A stretch of 64,000 bases of DNA, from positions 62,001 to 126,000 of the forward strand of contig JAGZMY010000007.1 of the NCBI GenBank assembly GCA_018363915.1, written 5' to 3'. The notes beneath the pieces are model-generated. The model did no database searches and was not told where the DNA came from. It worked only from the letters and a program-made list of their open reading frames with translations. Shown piece by piece: positions 57,961-64,000 of the stretch; position 1 is the first letter of the stretch, and every line of letters begins with the position of its first letter. The stretch comes from Anaerococcus vaginalis (GTDB lineage: Bacteria; Bacillota; Clostridia; Tissierellales; Peptoniphilaceae). A program made the translations under genes and the position numbers.

Positions 57961-60900
57961 TGACAAATAATTTTACCCACCTCCACCTTCATACAGAATA
58001 TTCACTTTTAGATGGTTTTACAAAAATTGATAAATTAATGGAAAAGCTAAAAGAATTTGGAATGGATTCTTGCGCAATAACAGACCATGGAAATATGTAT
58101 GGGGTAATTGAATTTTATAAAAAATGCCAAGCAAATAATATTAAACCAATAATTGGTTGTGAAGTTTACATTTGTGAAAATGATTATAAAATAAAAACTC
58201 CCCAAAATAAAAGATATTACCATCTTATCCTTTTGGCAAAAAATAATAATGGCTATAAAAATCTTTTAAAAATCGTATCAAAAGCCTACACACAAGGATA
58301 TTATTATAAGCCAAGAATAGATTTTGAAGTTTTAAAAGAATACAAAGAAGACTTGATAGGTCTTTCAGCTTGCTTAAATGGAGAAATTAATCAAAGAATT
58401 TTAGAAAATGATATAAAAAAAGCATATTCTACAGCCAAAAAATATCTTGATTTATTTGGCAAAGAAAATTTTTATTTGGAAGTACAGTATCATGGTTTAA
58501 AAGAACAAAAAAAAGTTAATGAAGTATTAGTTCAAATTCACAAGGATTTGGGAATAGAATTGGTATGCACAAATGATGTTCATTATGTTGAAAAAAATGA
58601 TGCCTTTTATCAAGATGTTTTATCATGTATCCAAACAGGTTCTTTATTAGAAGATGAGAATAGGATGAAAATGCCTGTTGATGAATTTTATCTAAAAGAT
58701 TCTCAAATGATGGAAGAAATTTTTAAAGATTTTCCAAGAGCTTTTGAAAATACACAAAAAATTTCTGCTATGTGCAATGTCAATCTAGAATTTCATAATC
58801 CCCACCTACCATATTTTACAAAACTTCCAAAAGATACAACAAATCTTGAATATCTAAAAATTCTAGTAAGAGAAGGTCTTATAAAAAAATACAAAAATTT
58901 AGATGAAAAAATTATAAAAAGAGCAAAAAAAGAAATCGACGTAATAAATAACATGGGTTATGTAGATTATTTTTTGATTGTTTGGGATTTTGTAAAATAT
59001 GCCAAAGATAATAAGATTGCAGTAGGACCTGGTAGGGGATCAGCAGCAGGCTCAATTGTATCTTATGCTCTCGATATTACACAAATTGATCCTTTAAAGT
59101 ATGATTTGCTTTTTGAAAGATTTTTAAATCCAGAAAGAGTTTCAATGCCTGATATTGATATAGATTTTTGCTATGAAAATAGGGATAGGGTAGTTGAATA
59201 TGTATATGAACTTTACGGACGAGATCATGTTTCGCAAATAGTAACTTTTGGTAGAATGCAAGCAAGAAATGCCATAAGAGATGTGGGAAGGGTTATGAAT
59301 ATTTCCTACAATAAGGTTGATAAAATAGCAAAATTAATTCCTCAAGCAATAGGAATGACAATTGATAAGGCTCTTGATTCTACTGAAAAGTTAGCTTACG
59401 AATATCAAAATGATGTTGAAACAAAAAGAATGATAGATACTGCAAGAAATATCGAAGCCTTACCAAGACATACATCAATCCATGCAGCAGGAGTTGTTAT
59501 AAGCAAGGAAATTTTAACAGATATTGTTCCTCTAGCTTTATCAAACGATCAGATAGTTACCCAATTTAATATGACAGAAATTGAAGAATTGGGTTTGTTG
59601 AAGATGGATTTTTTGGGACTTAGAAATCTTACAGTAATTCAAGATACAATAAAGGATATAAAGAGAAATAAAAATATAGAAATTGATCTTGGAGCAATTG
59701 ATGAAAATGATCCAAAAGTAATAAGTCAATTTACCAAGGCTGAAACAGTTGGGATTTTTCAATTTGAATCAGCTGGTATGAGAAATTTTCTTAAAAATTT
59801 AAAACCAACAAGATTCGATGATTTGGTTGCGGCAAATTCACTTTTTAGACCAGGACCAATGGATCAAATTCCAAATTATATAAAAAACAAAATAAATCCA
59901 GAAAATATATCCTACATAGATGAAGCCCTAAAACCAATTCTGGAAGTAACTTATGGCATAATTGTATACCAAGAGCAAGTTATGCAAATTGTACAAAAAC
60001 TTGCTGGATTTTCACTTGGGGAAGCTGATAATCTAAGACGAGCTATGAGCAAAAAGAAAATGAGCGTAATGGAGGCAAATAGGGAAATATTTGTTCACGG
60101 AAAGAAAAATCAAAGTGGAGAATATGAAGTAAAAGGTTGTGTAAATAATGGTATTTCAGAAATTAATGCCAATAAGATATACGATGAAATGATTTCTTTT
60201 GCAAAATACGCCTTTAATAAATCTCACTCAGCGGCTTATTCCTTGGTAGCTATCCAAACTGCATTTTTGAAATATTATTTTAAAGAAGAATACATGGCAA
60301 ATCTATTGACTTCCATTATGGGCAACTCTTCTAAAGTTTATTTATATATTTCAGAGGCAAAAAGACTTGGAATAAAAATTGTTCCACCAAATATAAATAA
60401 ATCAAAAAGAAGATTTGTAGCAAATGAAAATGAAATAGTATTTGGTCTTTCAGCTATAAAAAATGTTGGAGAAAATTTAATAGATTTGATTGTTAATTTA
60501 AGAAAAGAGAAAAATTTTAAAAGCTTTAAAGATTTTCTAGAAAGAATTGAGGCAAATGATCCAACAGTTTTAAATAAAAAAGCTTTGGAATCTCTAATAA
60601 AAGCAGGAGTATTTGACTGCCTAGGATACAAAAGATCAGAGCTTATGGCAGTCCACGAAACAGCTCTTCAATCAATTCATGATAATGAGAAAGTAAATTT
60701 AAAAGGTCAAATGAATTTACTTGATTTGAATCAAAACAAAGAAGAAATAATTGATGACATAAAATTTCCACCAGTTAATGAATATAAAAATAAGCAAAAA
60801 TTAAAATTGGAAAAGGAAGTTTTAGGTTTTTATATTTCAGATCATCCTTTAAATTCTTTAGGAAATAATTTAAAAAATTATGTAAATTTCACAACGGAAA

Positions 60901-61409
60901 TTTTAAGTGAGCTAAGACCAGTAGATTTAGATAAATTTGACAATAAAAGTGTAAGGATGGCAGGAATTATTACAAATAAATCTGAAACCATGACAAAAAA
61001 AAGTACTTTAATGGCATTTTGTTCTTTGGAAGATATGTCTGGATCAATAGAGATGATAATTTTTCCAAATATTTATAAAGATGTAAAAAATATAATTGAA
61101 AATGATACACTTGTGATGGTTAGTGGAAATCTACAATCTAGTGATGATGAATTGAAATTGATTGTATCAAACATAAAAGAAATTGATGAAAATTCTTTTA
61201 AAAATTTGTATATAAAAATGGAATATGTAAGGTATAATAAAATACGAAAAGATCTAATGAGTAACCATGGTAGCACACCAGTGATAATTTATTTTTCTGA
61301 CAAAAAAAAGACAGTCAAACTTGATAAAAGCTTGTGGATCGACCAAAATTCAGATATAATAAATTATCTGAAGTTGAAACTTGGGAAGGATAATGTTAAA
61401 TTAATTTAA
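57960..61409 (+). CDS. dnaE: DNA polymerase III subunit alpha, DnaE type
   Basis: A 1149-residue replicative polymerase. PHP domain ~1-210 ('LHLHTEYSLLDGFTKIDKL', 'ITDHGNMYGVIEF'). The C-family polymerase core has 'GPGRGSAAGSIVSYAL' and the catalytic 'PDIDIDFCYENRDR' near 396. A helix-hairpin-helix and an OB-fold ('VRMAGIITNKSETMTKKSTL') follow. It probably works with a separate PolC. The ATG overlaps the whiA stop; pfkA follows after ten bases, a known linkage. Confidence 0.96.
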   Translation: MTNNFTHLHLHTEYSLLDGFTKIDKLMEKLKEFGMDSCAITDHGNMYGVIEFYKKCQANNIKPIIGCEVYICENDYKIKTPQNKRYYHLILLAKNNNGYKNLLKIVSKAYTQGYYYKPRIDFEVLKEYKEDLIGLSACLNGEINQRILENDIKKAYSTAKKYLDLFGKENFYLEVQYHGLKEQKKVNEVLVQIHKDLGIELVCTNDVHYVEKNDAFYQDVLSCIQTGSLLEDENRMKMPVDEFYLKDSQMMEEIFKDFPRAFENTQKISAMCNVNLEFHNPHLPYFTKLPKDTTNLEYLKILVREGLIKKYKNLDEKIIKRAKKEIDVINNMGYVDYFLIVWDFVKYAKDNKIAVGPGRGSAAGSIVSYALDITQIDPLKYDLLFERFLNPERVSMPDIDIDFCYENRDRVVEYVYELYGRDHVSQIVTFGRMQARNAIRDVGRVMNISYNKVDKIAKLIPQAIGMTIDKALDSTEKLAYEYQNDVETKRMIDTARNIEALPRHTSIHAAGVVISKEILTDIVPLALSNDQIVTQFNMTEIEELGLLKMDFLGLRNLTVIQDTIKDIKRNKNIEIDLGAIDENDPKVISQFTKAETVGIFQFESAGMRNFLKNLKPTRFDDLVAANSLFRPGPMDQIPNYIKNKINPENISYIDEALKPILEVTYGIIVYQEQVMQIVQKLAGFSLGEADNLRRAMSKKKMSVMEANREIFVHGKKNQSGEYEVKGCVNNGISEINANKIYDEMISFAKYAFNKSHSAAYSLVAIQTAFLKYYFKEEYMANLLTSIMGNSSKVYLYISEAKRLGIKIVPPNINKSKRRFVANENEIVFGLSAIKNVGENLIDLIVNLRKEKNFKSFKDFLERIEANDPTVLNKKALESLIKAGVFDCLGYKRSELMAVHETALQSIHDNEKVNLKGQMNLLDLNQNKEEIIDDIKFPPVNEYKNKQKLKLEKEVLGFYISDHPLNSLGNNLKNYVNFTTEILSELRPVDLDKFDNKSVRMAGIITNKSETMTKKSTLMAFCSLEDMSGSIEMIIFPNIYKDVKNIIENDTLVMVSGNLQSSDDELKLIVSNIKEIDENSFKNLYIKMEYVRYNKIRKDLMSNHGSTPVIIYFSDKKKTVKLDKSLWIDQNSDIINYLKLKLGKDNVKLI

Positions 61410-61419
61410 AGGAGAAACA

Positions 61420-62379
61420 ATGAAAACAATAGGTATACTTACTAGTGGTGGCGATGCACCGGGAATGAATTCAGCGATTAGAGCTGCAGTAAGAACAGCC
61501 CTAAACAATGGAATGAGAGTAAAAGGAATAAGAAATGGATATGACGGGTTGATGAAAGGCGATATTTATGAAATGAATGTTTCATCAGTTGCTGATATTA
61601 TCCATAAAGGTGGCACAATTCTTGGAACTGCAAGATCAACTGAATTTAAAAATGCAGAAGGTCAAAAAAGAGGAGCTCAAATCCTTAAAGATTATGGAAT
61701 CGAAGGACTAATCGTAATTGGTGGAGATGGTTCTTTTAAAGGAGCAAAGGCTCTTAGTGATTTGGGAATAAAAACCATAGGAATTCCAGGAACAATTGAT
61801 AATGATATGGGCTATACAGATTTTACAATAGGATTTTTTACTGCAATTGAAACAGTAACAGATGCTATTGGAAAATTAAGAGATACTTCATCATCTCACG
61901 GAAGAGCAGTTGTAATAGAAGTTATGGGACGTAATTGTGGAGATTTAGCTTTATTTTCAGGACTTGCTGGTGGAGCAGAATCTATCATAGTTCCAGAACA
62001 CAAATTCTCAATTGATGAAATTGTTGAGAAAGTAAATCACGGAAGAAAAAGAGGAAAATTACACCATCTTATAGTTCTTGCTGAAGGAGTTGGAAATCCA
62101 TATACTGTAGCAAAAGAAGTTGAAGAAAGAAGTGGAGTTGAAACAAAAGTTACAGTTTTAGGCCACGTTCAAAGAGGAGGCTCTCCATCTTCAGCTGATA
62201 GATTATTAGGTTCTATTATGGGGGCAACAGCAGCAGAATTATTAAACGAAGAAAAAACAAATATAGCTTTGGGTTATACAAATGGAAAAATAAATCAAGT
62301 TAGCATAGATGAAGCAGTATCAATGAATTCTGATTTTAATGAAGATCTTTACAGACTTGCTAACAAATTATCTAAATAG
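61420..62379 (+). CDS. pfkA: ATP-dependent 6-phosphofructokinase
   Basis: A 319-residue glycolytic enzyme. 'ILTSGGDAPGMNSAIRA' starts it; 'IGGDGSFKGAK' has Gly after Gly-Gly-Asp, which points to ATP and not pyrophosphate as donor; 'GIPGTIDNDM' carries the catalytic Asp; 'LGHVQRGGSPSS' binds substrate. Length fits the bacterial allosteric type. AAAGGAGA precedes the ATG; pyk follows. Confidence 0.97.
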   Translation: MKTIGILTSGGDAPGMNSAIRAAVRTALNNGMRVKGIRNGYDGLMKGDIYEMNVSSVADIIHKGGTILGTARSTEFKNAEGQKRGAQILKDYGIEGLIVIGGDGSFKGAKALSDLGIKTIGIPGTIDNDMGYTDFTIGFFTAIETVTDAIGKLRDTSSSHGRAVVIEVMGRNCGDLALFSGLAGGAESIIVPEHKFSIDEIVEKVNHGRKRGKLHHLIVLAEGVGNPYTVAKEVEERSGVETKVTVLGHVQRGGSPSSADRLLGSIMGATAAELLNEEKTNIALGYTNGKINQVSIDEAVSMNSDFNEDLYRLANKLSK

Positions 62380-62399
62380 GAATAAGTGGAGGATAAGTT

Positions 62400-64000
62400 A
62401 TGAAACCAGATATATTAAAGAAAACCAAAATTGTATGTACAATAGGACCAGCTTCACAATCTCCAGAAGTTTTGGAGCAATTGATTAAAAATGGAATGAA
62501 TGTTGCAAGGTTAAATTTCTCACATGGATCTCATGAAGAACATCTTGAAAAAATTAAAACTATAAAAAGAATAAGAAGAAAATTAAATGTTCCTTTGGGA
62601 CTTATGCTTGATACAAAAGGTCCAGAAATTAGAATTGGAAAATTTGAAGAAAAAGAATATTTCTTGAAACCAGATGATATTTTTACACTAACAACTAGAA
62701 ATATTGTTGGAAACAAAGATATTGTATCAGTTTCATACGAAGGCTTACCACAAGATGTAGAAAAAGGCTCAATAATTTCAGTAGATGATGGTTTAATTCA
62801 ACTTGAAGTAATTGAAATTAAAGATGGAACAGAAATAGTTTGTAGAGTACAAAATAATGGAGTAATTTCTAATAACAAAGGAGTAAATCTTCCAGGAAGA
62901 GTTACAAACCTACCATCAATCACACCAAAAGATGTAGATGATATTAAATTCGGGATTGAAAACGGCATTGACATGATAGCAGCATCTTTTGTTAGAAAAA
63001 AAGAAGACATTTATGATATAAGAAAAGTCCTTGAAGATCATGGCGGAGAAGATATTTTGATTATATCAAAAATAGAATCTCAAGAAGGTGTAGATAATGC
63101 TGATGAAATAATTGAAGCGAGCGATGGAATTATGGTTGCAAGAGGAGATTTGGGAGTAGAAATTAGAACAGAGCTTATTCCTCTTGTACAAAAAGAAATT
63201 ATTAGAAAATGTAATAAGGCTGCAAAACCAGTAATTACAGCTACACAAATGCTAGATTCAATGCAAAGAAATCCAAGACCTACAAGAGCGGAAACAACCG
63301 ACGTTGCAAATGCAATTATAGATGGAACAGATTGTGTAATGCTTTCAGGAGAAACAGCAGCAGGAAAATATCCAGTAGAAGCTGTTAAAACTATGAGAGA
63401 TATTTGTATTACAACAGAATTATCAGACGATTTCGAAGAAAATATTTATCAAACAGAAATAGATAGAAAAATTACAACAACAAATGCAATTTCAAAATCA
63501 ACTTGTACAATAGCAAGCCAATTGAGAGCAAAAGCTATAATTACTTGTACAGCATCAGGAAATACAGCAAAAGCAGTTTCTAAATTTAGACCAAGAACAA
63601 ATATAATTGCTTGTACAATAGATGAAAAAGTTGCAAGAAGATTGTCAGTGTCATGGGGAGTATATCCAATAATTGTAGATACAGCTCATGAAACTGATGA
63701 ATTAATTGAAAGAGCTATAGTTGGAGCATTAAAAGAAAATTACGTACAAGAAGGAGATTTGACAGTTTTAACTGCAGGAATTCCACTTGGAGTTTCAGGA
63801 ACATCAAATTTAATTAAGGTTCACGTAATTGGAGATATAATTGCAAATGGAACTGGAGTTGGAAATAAATCCGTTTCAGCAAAAGTTGTAGTTGGTTCGA
63901 CAAAAGAAGAGCTTGAAGGAAAATTCGAAGACGGAGATATAATTGTTGCAAAATATACCGACAAAGATATAAACGAATTTATGGAAAGATCTTCAGGAGT
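62400..64000 (+). CDS. pyk: Pyruvate kinase, cut by the window edge
   Basis: The first 533 residues of a pyruvate kinase, with no stop before the right edge. 'TKIVCTIGPAS', 'MNVARLNFSHGSHEEH', 'MLDTKGPEIRIG', the active-site 'IISKIESQEGVDNADEII' and 'VARGDLGVEI', and 'ITATQMLDSM' are all in order. From ~475 the chain continues into a PEP-utiliser-like swivel domain ('GNKSVSAKVVVGSTKEEL'), the C-terminal extension seen in Bacillus enzymes. The ATG follows GTGGAGGAT. It forms an operon with pfkA. Confidence 0.96.
   Translation, partial: MKPDILKKTKIVCTIGPASQSPEVLEQLIKNGMNVARLNFSHGSHEEHLEKIKTIKRIRRKLNVPLGLMLDTKGPEIRIGKFEEKEYFLKPDDIFTLTTRNIVGNKDIVSVSYEGLPQDVEKGSIISVDDGLIQLEVIEIKDGTEIVCRVQNNGVISNNKGVNLPGRVTNLPSITPKDVDDIKFGIENGIDMIAASFVRKKEDIYDIRKVLEDHGGEDILIISKIESQEGVDNADEIIEASDGIMVARGDLGVEIRTELIPLVQKEIIRKCNKAAKPVITATQMLDSMQRNPRPTRAETTDVANAIIDGTDCVMLSGETAAGKYPVEAVKTMRDICITTELSDDFEENIYQTEIDRKITTTNAISKSTCTIASQLRAKAIITCTASGNTAKAVSKFRPRTNIIACTIDEKVARRLSVSWGVYPIIVDTAHETDELIERAIVGALKENYVQEGDLTVLTAGIPLGVSGTSNLIKVHVIGDIIANGTGVGNKSVSAKVVVGSTKEELEGKFEDGDIIVAKYTDKDINEFMERSSG

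Overview
The window is AT-rich, densely coded chromosomal DNA from a low-GC Gram-positive anaerobe. The Rnf complex, a PASTA-domain kinase, WhiA, RapZ, zinc-type ribosomal proteins L28 and L32, acetate kinase and abundant AGGAGG-like ribosome binding sites all point to Bacillota. The gene content and style resemble Tissierellia/Peptoniphilaceae (Anaerococcus, Finegoldia and Peptoniphilus relatives), but that family-level placement is inference. The presence of mreBCD is worth noting if the host really is a coccus.

Region 1 (1 to about 9,730) is the right-hand part of a prophage. It holds the 3' end of a distal-tail-like gene, a tail endopeptidase/tip protein, a BppU-type fibre with a pyocin-knob-like tip, a tail protein with two carbohydrate-binding-like modules, a small membrane protein, an SH3-tailed amidase, a HicAB toxin-antitoxin pair and a second holin-like protein. 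Beyond these, on the opposite strand, lies an accessory cassette (7,489-9,309) of five small, mostly acidic, unrecognised or poorly known proteins. Two of its operons use near-identical promoters with the same built-in 33-bp block. The same region holds two structured non-coding elements. The prophage appears to end near 9,610-9,725, where recombinase-arm-like repeats sit next to what looks like the orphan 3' end of a tRNA or tmRNA gene followed by that gene's terminator.

Region 2 (9,900-28,640) is host backbone. It runs polA-coaE-lytic transglycosylase, then rnfCDGEAB, a NusG-II protein and a Gx transporter, then radC, mreBCD, a very large PBP2, a MinD-like protein that has lost its P-loop, and a short RNase G. 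On the opposite strand lie a GIY-YIG protein, recX and a 34-residue membrane peptide.

Region 3 (28,720-32,590) carries a tRNA-His/tRNA-Leu operon, a three-gene ABC-2 exporter and a 98-bp near-perfect palindrome.

Region 4 (32,588-54,110) is a long forward run. It begins with pyrH-frr, continues with a compact type IV pilus-like cluster (PilC, pilins, prepilin peptidase, no ATPase in view) and ackA, then rpmF-plsX-acpP-rnc-radical SAM-smc, then def-fmt-rsmB-rlmN-stp-prkC-rsgA-rpe. Many genes overlap by 4-20 bases, which implies translational coupling.

Region 5 (54,125-64,000) has rpmB reading leftwards, then murB-rapZ-tyrosine phosphatase-whiA-dnaE-pfkA-pyk, with pyk cut by the window edge. 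The phosphatase occupies the slot usually held by yvcK between rapZ and whiA.
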